A stretch of DNA of 18,490 nucleotides from Microcaldota archaeon (GCA_021806185.1 JAJZXZ010000003.1:1-18490); one strand, 5' to 3'. Numbered from the stretch's first letter, positions 1-6,467 are shown. Numbers and translations are program-made. Notes: generated by a model not told the origin, from the sequence alone.

Positions 1-302
1 AGACAGCAACCATCAAGCTCGTAAGCACAAAGGCCAAGGATGCCGATTCGATAGCGAACCAGATAAAGGAGATAACCAAGTCAATAAATATAAAATGCAA
101 GGGCCCGATACCTCTTCCCACAAAGGTGGTATCGCAGACAACCAGGAAAGCGCCGTCGCACCAGGGGAGCCACACCTACGAAAGGTGGGAGATGCGCTTC
201 CACAAGCGCCTAATTACCATAGAGAGCAGCGAGCAGGCGCTCAGGCAGATAATGAGGATAGTGGTGCCTGACACGGTGCAGATAGAGATGAGCCTGGGCT
301 AA
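1..302 (+). CDS. rpsJ: Small ribosomal subunit protein uS10, C-terminal part (partial at window edge)
   Basis: Reading codons from base 3 gives 99 residues ending in TAA at 300-302. The sequence matches uS10 over its whole visible length: an N-terminal region TIKLVSTKAKDADSIANQIK, then PIPLPTKVV, the conserved TRKAPSHQGSHTYERWEMR-type loop, the KRLITIESSEQALRQIM helix, and the C-terminal VPDTVQIEMSL strand. uS10 is a 30S head protein close to uS14 and uS3. In many archaea rpsJ lies directly behind the EF-1 alpha gene; that neighbour would be outside the window. The start is missing because the gene enters from the left edge. Only a few N-terminal residues should be absent, since archaeal uS10 is about 102 residues long. 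Confidence 0.96.
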   Translation, partial: TATIKLVSTKAKDADSIANQIKEITKSINIKCKGPIPLPTKVVSQTTRKAPSHQGSHTYERWEMRFHKRLITIESSEQALRQIMRIVVPDTVQIEMSLG

Positions 303-369
303 TCTGCTGATTCAAGAAAGCCAGTTGGTTATAATATTTTACAACTAAGTGGTATTCAACAATCATATC

Positions 370-463
370 ACTAAAGTTATAATAAAATATAACTTCGGTT
401 ATAAAATAGGAAGATTTATATATTTTTAGCTACTAAAGTTATAATAAAATATTACTTTGGTAA
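370..463 (+). promoter_or_regulatory. Twin 32-base imperfect palindromes flanking the AbiE-1 TATA box (probable operator)
   Basis: Copy 1 is 370-401 and copy 2 is 432-463. They agree at 29 of 32 bases, including 21 identical bases in a row (370-390 equals 432-452). Each copy is itself an imperfect palindrome: left arm ACTAAAGTTAT, 8-base spacer AATAAAAT, right arm ATAACTTCGGT (copy 1) or ATTACTTTGGT (copy 2), with 9 of 11 arm positions complementary. The copies are 62 bases apart centre to centre, close to six helical turns. The TATA box (415-423) lies between them, and copy 2 covers the expected transcription start and the ribosome binding site. A weaker AT-rich relative may lie at 321-352. 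Binding by the downstream winged-helix AbiEi-like protein is an inference from known AbiE autoregulation. Confidence 0.75.
415..423 (+). promoter_or_regulatory. TATA box of the AbiE-1 operon
   Basis: TTTATATAT in an AT-rich stretch about 50 bases before the start codon at 468, predicting transcription start near 445 inside operator copy 2. The bases GGTAA at 459-463, followed by four bases and then ATG, are the likely ribosome binding site. Confidence 0.55.
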
Positions 464-467
464 TTCT

Positions 468-1133
468 ATGAATATTCCGTTGAGGAACAGGCTGCAGAAG
501 AGGGCACAGAGGGACGTCGCCCTGCTGGAGGATGTTCTTGTCAGGATACTCTACGAGGCAGACAGCACCGCCGAAATACACGGAGGCACAGCCATCTGGC
601 GGTGCTACGGCGGAAGAAGGTTCTCCAAGGACATCGACATATACCTGGCGTCTCAGGAAAAGCTCCAGGAGCTCAAGGAGCGCATAAGGGTCGTGGCGGA
701 CAGGTACAACGCAAAAGTTGAGAAGCTCAAGGACACCGGCCACCTCATCTACATCTCCTTCTTGTTGGACGACATCTACTCCGAAATAGACATAAATTAC
801 AAGGCGTATTACAGAGAGCCAGTGGTGAGACAGTACGAGAACCTAGATGGCTCCTTTTATGATGTGCTGACGCTGCCGCCGGAGGCCCTGATAGACGAGA
901 AGATAAATGCGTACGCAGACCGGGAATCCATAACGGATCTATATGACATAGGGATACTGCTGGATCATGCCGATGTTAAGGCCCTGAGACCCAAAATGAA
1001 GAAATTTGTTTCATCATTGAAAACGCCAGCTAGACTGAAAGAGGAGGAATCCAGGTTACAGGGTCTCATATACGAGGGGCCGATACCGTCGTTCAGGACG
1101 CTTGTTGACCGCATAAAGGGTAAGATTTCATGA
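468..1133 (+). CDS. AbiEii-like nucleotidyltransferase toxin (AbiE locus 1, first gene)
   Basis: This 221-residue protein belongs to the AbiEii/AbiGii group of DNA polymerase beta-fold nucleotidyltransferases. Visible motifs are GGT at residues 39-41, the S-x-D-x-D metal-binding motif (S53, D55, D57), a possible third acidic residue in EIDIN (D108), and the C-terminal family motif PEALIDEKINAYADR (K145, R152) followed by D157 and D160. In this family the toxin moves nucleotides onto RNA (tRNA for the MenT relatives) and causes reversible growth arrest; the target here is unknown. The start is ATG 468, preceded by GGTAA with 4-base spacing. The stop overlaps the next gene's start in an ATGA (1130-1133), implying coupled translation. 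The order toxin then antitoxin is the reverse of the canonical abiEi-abiEii arrangement. All catalytic positions are intact, so the toxin is probably active. Confidence 0.88.
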   Translation: MNIPLRNRLQKRAQRDVALLEDVLVRILYEADSTAEIHGGTAIWRCYGGRRFSKDIDIYLASQEKLQELKERIRVVADRYNAKVEKLKDTGHLIYISFLLDDIYSEIDINYKAYYREPVVRQYENLDGSFYDVLTLPPEALIDEKINAYADRESITDLYDIGILLDHADVKALRPKMKKFVSSLKTPARLKEEESRLQGLIYEGPIPSFRTLVDRIKGKIS

Positions 1134-1777
1134 CAAAATACATAGGGCTTTTGCGAGAAAGGTTCAACAATTATGACTACCCGGTCTTCACGCTGACCGA
1201 TGCGAGGGTCCTGCTCGGCAGGAGCAAGATAAGCGAGGGCTACCTTAAGACGCTGATCAACCACCTGATGAAGAAAAACGAGATAAGGAGAATATCCAAG
1301 GGCGCATACACCTTCCATGATGACATCGCAGTTGTCGGCTTTGCATTCAGGCCGTTCTATTACGGATTGGAAGATGCGCTGTCCTATAGGAATCTCTGGA
1401 CGCAGGCCACAAACCCCATAATCATTACAGGAAATCCGGTGAGGGAAGGCGTGAGGAAATTCGGAAACGCGAATTACATAGTAAAAAGGATTAAAACAGG
1501 CCTCTTCTTCGGGTTCGATTTCATTAAGCACTACGACATGTGGCTGCCAGTGTCAGATGCGGAAAAAACACTGATCGACCTAGTCTACTACAAGCACGGC
1601 GTAAGGGACGATGCAATGGGGCCTTTGCTAGAGTCTATAGACAAAGAGAAGCTTGATGGCTATCTAGAACATTACAGCCAAGGCTTCAGGAAAAGACTGC
1701 ATTCTTATATTGGTAAATCCAGATCGGCGCCGGGGGAGGGCTGGTATGGGATGAATGTGCAGGGCGCGCGCGTGTGA
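1130..1777 (+). CDS. AbiEi-like winged-helix antitoxin/autorepressor (AbiE locus 1, second gene)
   Basis: This 215-residue protein has an N-terminal winged helix-turn-helix at about residues 17-62, ending in the typical wing signature IRRISKGAYTF. It continues into an AbiEi-type C-terminal domain with DALSYRNLW, NPIIITGNPV and the late motif SDAEKTLIDLVYY. In characterised AbiE systems the AbiEi protein represses its own promoter through inverted repeats and neutralises the AbiEii toxin without binding it tightly (type IV). That role is inferred from the family, the neighbour and the twin palindromes upstream of the operon. Its ATG overlaps the toxin stop by four bases. The gene ends four bases before the stop codon of the convergent infB gene, leaving no room for a separate terminator. 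Being second in the operon could make its level depend on toxin translation, which is unusual. Confidence 0.85.
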   Translation: MTKYIGLLRERFNNYDYPVFTLTDARVLLGRSKISEGYLKTLINHLMKKNEIRRISKGAYTFHDDIAVVGFAFRPFYYGLEDALSYRNLWTQATNPIIITGNPVREGVRKFGNANYIVKRIKTGLFFGFDFIKHYDMWLPVSDAEKTLIDLVYYKHGVRDDAMGPLLESIDKEKLDGYLEHYSQGFRKRLHSYIGKSRSAPGEGWYGMNVQGARV

Positions 1778-1781
1778 TGTC

Positions 1782-3536
1782 TCATCTCGCATTCTTCTTT
1801 ATCTCCGATATCCGCTTTAGCAGGTCTGCCTCCTCAATGCTGATGAGGTTCGCGAACTCCCCCTTCAGCAGCCGCTCGTCCTCATCTGTCACCCTTGTGT
1901 AAAGCACGTGCCCCTCCCTCACCTGTCGGCCAAAGGTGGGCTCGTCCATCGATATCGCGACGCTGTCGCCCGCCCTTGCAGATTCGAGCGGAGCCCTCTC
2001 CGTCTGTATCCCCTTTATCTTCCCTACGACCTCGCCCGTGTCGCTCATAAGCAGCCAGCCGACCTTTATCCTTCCAGCTGTGATATTCACGCCGAATATC
2101 GCCGGATGTGATACGCGGAAACAGCTGTTAGGCAGCACCTCAACCCTGCCTGGGAAAACTATCCTGCTCTCTGCTTTGCTAAGGCTGCTCCTTTGCATCT
2201 CATCTATGAGGAGCTTGTAGTCGTCTATTAGCTTGTATATTATATTGCTGCTTATCACCTTCACCCCGCTATCGAATGAGGCCGCCTGCGCCTCCTGGTC
2301 GATCGTCACGTTGAAGGAGAGCACCACCTCATATGCGGGATTCACGGATAGCTGTGAAAACGCGTCCACCACGTCCCTCCTGGTCACGCTGCCCAGCCCC
2401 TTCTTGCTTATCCTGAAGCCCATGCCCTCCATGAGCTTTGATATCGCCTCGAGGCTGCCTATCGAATCGGCCTTTAGCACAACGCCGTTCTTGTCCGTCT
2501 GGAAGACGTCGCCGAGCTCCGCGCTTACCTCGCTCGCATAACCCTCATCTGAGACCTGTACGACCGGGGATCCGACCAAGGCCTCCTCGAGCCCGACCCC
2601 GCTTATCTTGATCCCCACGGCTGCTGATACTTCATCGACATAGTCGAACCTGCTCGCCCCTTCGTGTATCTCCTGCAGCGGCTTGGCCTTGAGCAGGGAG
2701 CGTATCTTTGCGGTTGCTATGCCGCCAGGGGTTGCGAACGCTATCGTGTCGTTGGCCCTCAGCGAGCCGTCGTAGAGTATCACATCGATGGTTGTGCCAA
2801 GCCCCTTGACCTCCTTCTTCTCCAGTATGCTTCCCCTGCCAGGCCCCTTGACCTCTATGCTGAGCCTCATCTCGAGGTACTTCTGCGCCAGCCCGGTTGT
2901 GACCATGAGCAGCTCTGACACGCCCTCGCCTGTCTTCGCGCTCATCGGCACTATCGCGAGCTCTTTCTGGAAGTTCCTCACACGGTCGTAGCGCTCCGCG
3001 TTGAAGCCGAGCTCGCTGAGCTTCCCTATGACCTGGAAGATTCTCTGCTCCAGTGCATCCTGCACGTGCTGGTTCTGCCCCTTCACGGCGTCAGCGAAGC
3101 TCTTCGACTTGCTGTCTATCCAACCGGTTATAAGGTCTATCTTGTTGGCTGCGACTATGAACGGGGTCTTGTACTCCTTGAGTATCTCTATAGCCTCGAT
3201 CGTCTGCGGCTGGAAGCCCTGCGCTATGTCGATGACGAGTATGGCGAGGTCGGCGACGCTGCCGCCCCTCCTCCTAAGGTTCGTGAAAGCCTCATGGCCG
3301 GGCGTGTCTATGAAAAGAAGCCCTGGTATGGTTATATCGCCCATGCCCTTGAGCATAGGCCCGCATATCTTTTCTATTACGCTTATCGGGACCTCGCTCG
3401 CGCCTATGTGCTGGGTTATGCCTCCGGCTTCCCTTGCGGCTACGGTCGAGCTCCTTATCCGGTCAAGAAGCGCGGTTTTGCCGTGGTCTACGTGGCCCAT
3501 TACCACTATTATAGGCTGCCTTATCATCGCCATCAC
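1782..3536 (-). CDS. infB: Archaeal translation initiation factor aIF5B (IF-2 family GTPase)
   Basis: This 584-residue protein is a full-length aIF5B, the GTPase that promotes ribosomal subunit joining and supports initiator tRNA placement. The G domain carries all motifs: GHVDHGKT (14-21), GGITQH with the switch I threonine at 41, DTPGHE (77-82), NKID (131-134) and SAK (199-201). A beta-barrel domain II, the alpha/beta/alpha domain III and the C-terminal tRNA-binding barrel follow, with normal archaeal length. Three in-frame starts lie close together: GTG 3536, ATG 3533 and ATG 3527. Family members usually begin just before IRQPI, so either ATG is at least as likely as the GTG. A TATA-like element sits at 3568-3578. 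The gene converges on AbiE locus 1 with only four bases between stop codons. Function is certain; only the exact start is open. Confidence 0.96.
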   Translation of the reverse strand: MMAMIRQPIIVVMGHVDHGKTALLDRIRSSTVAAREAGGITQHIGASEVPISVIEKICGPMLKGMGDITIPGLLFIDTPGHEAFTNLRRRGGSVADLAILVIDIAQGFQPQTIEAIEILKEYKTPFIVAANKIDLITGWIDSKSKSFADAVKGQNQHVQDALEQRIFQVIGKLSELGFNAERYDRVRNFQKELAIVPMSAKTGEGVSELLMVTTGLAQKYLEMRLSIEVKGPGRGSILEKKEVKGLGTTIDVILYDGSLRANDTIAFATPGGIATAKIRSLLKAKPLQEIHEGASRFDYVDEVSAAVGIKISGVGLEEALVGSPVVQVSDEGYASEVSAELGDVFQTDKNGVVLKADSIGSLEAISKLMEGMGFRISKKGLGSVTRRDVVDAFSQLSVNPAYEVVLSFNVTIDQEAQAASFDSGVKVISSNIIYKLIDDYKLLIDEMQRSSLSKAESRIVFPGRVEVLPNSCFRVSHPAIFGVNITAGRIKVGWLLMSDTGEVVGKIKGIQTERAPLESARAGDSVAISMDEPTFGRQVREGHVLYTRVTDEDERLLKGEFANLISIEEADLLKRISEIKKNAR

Positions 3537-3567
3537 AAAAAGAGTACAGTATTCTCTCTAGTCTAAC

Positions 3568-3578
3568 ATATAAAAAGT
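3568..3578 (-). promoter_or_regulatory. TATA box of infB
   Basis: On the minus strand this reads CTTTTTATATG, 35-45 bases before the start codons at 3536/3533, giving a predicted short leader of about 10 bases. It is enclosed by a small inverted repeat (CTAAC at 3563-3567, GTTAG at 3577-3581). A second AT-rich element (ATATTTAAAT) lies 15-20 bases further upstream. Confidence 0.4.
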
Positions 3579-3622
3579 TAGCCCCATTTAAATATACCGA
3601 AGAATGGCCATGCAGAAACGTC

Positions 3623-4267
3623 TTAGCCTGGGGTTATAATGTCAGCGCTCCTCCACAGGTACAACGAGGCTATCGTGCCGTACGGTTTCCATCTCTCTGC
3701 AAGCTCGGAGAACTTGCTCCCTGTGGGGTAATCCTTAAGCCCGTATGCGCGCTTTATCGCTTTCTTTATCCCGAGGTCGTCGCGCGGCACGATGTCCGTC
3801 CTGCCCAGGCTGAAGATCAGGAACATCTCTGCCGTCCATCTTCCTATACCTCGTACCTCGTCCAGCTCCTCTATTATGTCCTCATCATCCATAATGTCGA
3901 ACTTGTTGAGTTCGATCCTGCCATCTTTTATCCTTGTGCACAGGTCAACGAGGTATGAGTACTTCTGGGGCGATATCCCGGCTTCTCTCACCTTCTTCTC
4001 AGGCGTCGTAAGGAACCTGTTAGGGGAGGGCAACCTGTTATTATACAGCGCCTTGAAGCGTCTTTCTATTGATTCACCAGCAGCTCCTGATATCTGTTGG
4101 TATATTATTGCACTCATCAGCGACTCGTATGAGTCGCCGCCCCAGTTCACCCTTATGCGTCCGATCCTCTTTATGAGCTTTGCTAGCACCTTGTCGCGCT
4201 TCGAGAGGTGCTTTATCGCTGTGCTCCGGGCACCCTTGTCGTATATGGTTGGAATCTTTCCTTTCAT
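3623..4267 (-). CDS. AlkA-like 3-methyladenine DNA glycosylase (HhH-GPD family)
   Basis: This 214-residue protein is a compact DNA glycosylase that would remove alkylated purines such as 3-methyladenine at the start of base excision repair. It shows the helix-hairpin-helix with the hairpin VRGIGRW (138-144), followed by the GPD region IVPRDDLGIKKA (159-170). D164 lines up with the catalytic aspartate of AlkA. The early motif IIYQQISG (54-61) is typical of the Mag1/AlkA subfamily. There is no C-terminal Cys cluster, so it is not the iron-sulphur endonuclease III type. The length matches single-domain archaeal and yeast Mag1-like enzymes, which lack the N-terminal domain of E. coli AlkA. A TATA box is centred 26 bases upstream of ATG 4267, so the mRNA is probably leaderless and the gene separately transcribed. 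Confidence 0.88.
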   Translation of the reverse strand: MKGKIPTIYDKGARSTAIKHLSKRDKVLAKLIKRIGRIRVNWGGDSYESLMSAIIYQQISGAAGESIERRFKALYNNRLPSPNRFLTTPEKKVREAGISPQKYSYLVDLCTRIKDGRIELNKFDIMDDEDIIEELDEVRGIGRWTAEMFLIFSLGRTDIVPRDDLGIKKAIKRAYGLKDYPTGSKFSELAERWKPYGTIASLYLWRSADIITPG

Positions 4268-4287
4268 GTATGCAAGTTTTCCGAAGG

Positions 4288-4297
4288 TTTATAAAAA
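4288..4297 (-). promoter_or_regulatory. TATA box of the DNA glycosylase gene (leaderless promoter)
   Basis: The minus strand reads TTTTTATAAA, centred about 26 bases before ATG 4267. This spacing puts the transcription start at or next to the start codon. The sequence is also TATA-like on the plus strand and could contribute to the divergent secreted-protein gene. Confidence 0.55.
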
Positions 4298-4343
4298 TTG
4301 TATGGTCAATGCCGTTATCCGTGTGAAGGAAGTTCTTGCAAAG

Positions 4344-4353
4344 CTATTTATTT
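4344..4353 (+). promoter_or_regulatory. Possible TATA box for the secreted protein gene
   Basis: CTATTTATTT lies just before ATG 4354 and about 28-33 bases before GTG 4381. If it is the promoter, starts upstream of about 4373 would not be transcribed and GTG 4381 would be the leaderless start. This is weak evidence, because the TTTATAAAAAT element at 4288-4298 is an alternative promoter further upstream. Confidence 0.35.
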
Positions 4354-4359
4354 ATGGGC

Positions 4360-4947
4360 ATGCAAATCCAAGATGATAACGTGTCAGCCAGGTTTTTCAT
4401 AATAGCGATTGCTGCTGCGCTGATTGTGGCCCTGCCTGTCTCTTATGCAGCATTGCCTCAGTTTCCAATTACCCCGTACAGCAACGTCACCCAGGTCGGC
4501 TACCATGTGTTGAATATATCGACATATGGTTACTTCACCGCTGTAATAGGCCAGCGGAGCTTCAACACGACCCAGAACTTCATATCGCCGAACGAGTCTG
4601 GTGTGACGATAAACAATGTCTCGTATGACCTTTATCCAGGGAAACCGGTGTTAATATCCGGCACCAATGATAGCTACGTAATGCTTGTGCGAGTCAACTA
4701 TATACCCAGGCAACATACCGTCAACGTCAATATATACAGCTTGCAACCCACTATCACAACCACCAGCTCTACAACATCCAGCACGAGCACTACCGCGCCA
4801 GCTATTTTGACTACGGTCCCCATCATTGCGCATACGACCTCCATAAACCAAACGACCACCATAGCGGCGCAGCAGTCCGGAAGCCAGCTCGGAAACTTCA
4901 TAGCGCGGCTAATCGCAGCCCTAAAGAGCCTCTTCTCCAAGCTTTAG
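4360..4947 (+). CDS. Secreted, probably heavily glycosylated surface protein with Ser/Thr-rich stalk
   Basis: This 195-residue protein matches no family I recognise. Residues 11-30 form a signal peptide (hydrophobic FFIIAIAAALIVALP core, possible cleavage after VSYA). The exported part holds seven N-x-S/T sequons (NVT, NIS, NTT, NES, NVS, NDS, NQT). Residues 131-145 are almost all Ser/Thr and the rich region runs to about 167, like an O-glycosylated stalk. The last 18 residues form a short amphipathic helix without a clear membrane anchor. The start is uncertain: TTG 4336, ATG 4354, ATG 4360 and GTG 4381 are in frame. A TATA-like element at 4344-4353 favours 4360 or the leaderless GTG 4381, either of which leaves the signal peptide intact. 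The 3' end overlaps the convergent neighbour by 27 bases. Glycosylation is inferred from composition only. Confidence 0.7.
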   Translation: MQIQDDNVSARFFIIAIAAALIVALPVSYAALPQFPITPYSNVTQVGYHVLNISTYGYFTAVIGQRSFNTTQNFISPNESGVTINNVSYDLYPGKPVLISGTNDSYVMLVRVNYIPRQHTVNVNIYSLQPTITTTSSTTSSTSTTAPAILTTVPIIAHTTSINQTTTIAAQQSGSQLGNFIARLIAALKSLFSKL

Positions 4948-5832
4948 CCACTTCACTGTGCCGCACGCAAATATCCTCGGGGATTCCTTCCTCACCAAAA
5001 GGAACTTCTCGCCAGGCCGCATGGCGAGTTGCGCCGCCATGCTTATCTCGAAGTAGTCACCCTCCTTTGACATCTTGCATGCGCTTGACCTGAAGCCGCA
5101 TACGAGCCAGAGCTCGCTGTAGCTAAGGTCCTTGTCCTTCACCAGTCCACTTATCGATATGTTGGCTTTGATCCGCTGCGTTCTCCTGATCTCCGCTCTG
5201 GATAGCAGATCTCCCTTGCTTATCTCGTCAGATTCGGCGCCCTTTATGGCTATGCCGACCCGAGTATTGGTTCCTGCTTCATTTATGTCCTGGTCCTGGC
5301 TCTGCAACGACCTGATCGTCACTCTCTTGCCGGAGCTGCAGAAAAGCTCATCATGTACCTTTACTACGCCACTCCTGACTACGCCAAGGAGCACGACGCC
5401 CACTCCTTTTACATCAAAGGAATGGTCCACCTCGACAATCGGGTCACCGGAGCTGTCAGCCTGCTGCGCGCCCAGATAGGAGAGCAACCGATCCTCTTCC
5501 ACAACGGTGCTATGCAGCCCAGATTTCTGCATTATTGATGAAGCATCCTGGTCCGCAGTCAGTATCGCCTGTTTGCCGAGCAGCCCGCACCCGATAATGG
5601 ATTCGCCGAAAAGCCTGTCTATGCTCTTGGTGCTGACTACGATATTGTCTGATATGGTCAGCACCTCGGCTACGGAGTTGAACTTCTTCTCCGCGTCGGT
5701 CGGGGTGAGTATCGCGAAAACGGATTCACCATCCTTCCTGTTGTAGAATGTTATGCCGTTTGACGAGCCTTTCTTGCCCAACCTGGCTGCGAGCTCCTGA
5801 TCGTTCGGCACAGCCACAAGCACATGCTTCAT
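4921..5832 (-). CDS. Archaeal SelB-like translation factor lacking GTPase motifs (aSelBL family)
   Basis: This 303-residue protein resembles the archaeal SelB-like family, a relative of the selenocysteine elongation factor SelB. The N-terminal ~130 residues take the place of the G domain but have no P-loop, no DxxG and no NKxD. They keep the family's RLGKKGSSNGITFYNRK segment (17-33) and ILTPTDAEKKF. Residues from ~132 form a clear EF-Tu domain II: DHSFDVKGVGVVLLGVVRSG, HDEL, IRSLQSQDQDINEAG and RVGIAIKG. A third barrel domain follows to the end. Binding to an aminoacyl-tRNA or the ribosome is plausible from domains II-III, but the biological role is unknown. ATG 5832 has GTGA with 4-base spacing. 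The gene lies four bases behind the ASCH gene, so it is the last member of that operon. Confidence 0.78.
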   Translation of the reverse strand: MKHVLVAVPNDQELAARLGKKGSSNGITFYNRKDGESVFAILTPTDAEKKFNSVAEVLTISDNIVVSTKSIDRLFGESIIGCGLLGKQAILTADQDASSIMQKSGLHSTVVEEDRLLSYLGAQQADSSGDPIVEVDHSFDVKGVGVVLLGVVRSGVVKVHDELFCSSGKRVTIRSLQSQDQDINEAGTNTRVGIAIKGAESDEISKGDLLSRAEIRRTQRIKANISISGLVKDKDLSYSELWLVCGFRSSACKMSKEGDYFEISMAAQLAMRPGEKFLLVRKESPRIFACGTVKWLKLGEEAL

Positions 5833-5836
5833 GCTC

Positions 5837-6211
5837 TCACATTTCTACCTCAAAAAAGTTAAGCTTGCCCTTTGCGGGTATCGGCCTATCGAACCTTATA
5901 GGGTCTTTAATCATGAATCCGTATTTGGGATTGGCGTAATCGATCGCAAGATGAAGCTCCCGGTCTTTCAGGAACGCCTCCCTGTCGTTGTATTTCTTGA
6001 CGTCATATAGGAAAGCCCTGCCGATTATCGCGCCCCTCGCAAGCTTGTAAGGGTCCACGCCTGCTGCAATGCATGCTGCGATGTCGGGTTTCAGGCTTGC
6101 GTGCACAAGAAATTTCCCCCTGAACCTGGTGTTCCAGCTCCTCAGCTCTATCGTTTTCCTGCCTGAAATCAACAGGTCCGCGAACGGCTGCTTCATCGAT
6201 AGGCACTTCAT
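5837..6211 (-). CDS. ASCH-domain protein (putative RNA-binding)
   Basis: This 124-residue protein is a single ASCH (ASC-1 homology) domain. The signature is visible at the start: MKCLSMKQPFADLLISGRKT, then IELRSWNTRFRGKFLVHAS, where the K-x-x-E-x-R pattern and the RG-x-x-x-VHAS strand define the conserved cleft. A basic patch (KKY, KDRE) and GRAFLYDVKKY follow. ASCH domains have a PUA-like beta-barrel fold and are thought to bind RNA or modified nucleotides; some bacterial members are nucleoside hydrolases. Nothing here decides between these. The start ATG 6211 has no clear ribosome binding site, so translation may be coupled to the upstream gene that stops at 6220. The next gene, the SelB-like factor, starts four bases after the stop, which suggests a shared translation-related role. 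Confidence 0.82.
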   Translation of the reverse strand: MKCLSMKQPFADLLISGRKTIELRSWNTRFRGKFLVHASLKPDIAACIAAGVDPYKLARGAIIGRAFLYDVKKYNDREAFLKDRELHLAIDYANPKYGFMIKDPIRFDRPIPAKGKLNFFEVEM

Positions 6212-6219
6212 AGAAACAG

Positions 6220-6462
6220 TCAGCGCGATTTCATGCCGGGCAGCATCTCCATGCTCTGCTTTGCATCCAGCACCAGGGTTATACCCCTGTACTTCTTGAC
6301 CATCTGGTTTATATGATCCTTGTAGAAGTGCATCGCATCCCTGTCGCCCTTCGCAGCCTCCCTCTTATACGTCTGGCAGAGGTCGCAGTTGTGCGCCCTC
6401 TTCTCCGAGCCGTCCCTCCTGTCGTATATCTTCAGTACCACCTTGTCAACACCATCCCTCAC
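6220..6462 (-). CDS. Small Cys/His protein of unknown function, possible zinc-binding
   Basis: This 80-residue protein belongs to no family I recognise. I chose GTG 6462 because GGAGGTG (6468-6474) lies five bases upstream and a TATA box (6501-6511) lies just before that; the open frame continues upstream to 6600 but would then start ahead of the promoter. Residues C26 and C29 (HNCDLC) together with H45 and H50 have C-x2-C-x15-H-x4-H spacing, close to a C2H2 zinc finger though with a longer loop. The protein is rich in charged residues (KRREAAKGDRD) with a hydrophobic C-terminal strand (GITLVLDA), and it has no signal or membrane segment. It leads the operon that contains the ASCH protein and the SelB-like factor, so an RNA- or translation-related role is possible. 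Metal binding is inferred only. Confidence 0.72.
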   Translation of the reverse strand: MRDGVDKVVLKIYDRRDGSEKRAHNCDLCQTYKREAAKGDRDAMHFYKDHINQMVKKYRGITLVLDAKQSMEMLPGMKSR

Positions 6463-6467
6463 GCTAA

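Noticed and set aside
302..467. CRISPR-like repeats upstream of AbiE-1
   Set aside because: Only two copies of the repeat, placed around a TATA box and palindromic; spacing and context fit operators, not a CRISPR array.
965..1531. Minus-strand open frame across the AbiE-1 gene junction
   Set aside because: It crosses two real genes that overlap by ATGA and have recognised motifs; its own translation shows no domain.
3001..3566. Two plus-strand open frames opposite the aIF5B G domain
   Set aside because: They are shadows of the conserved GTPase coding sequence; they have no family match, and TATA and ribosome binding sites support the minus strand only.
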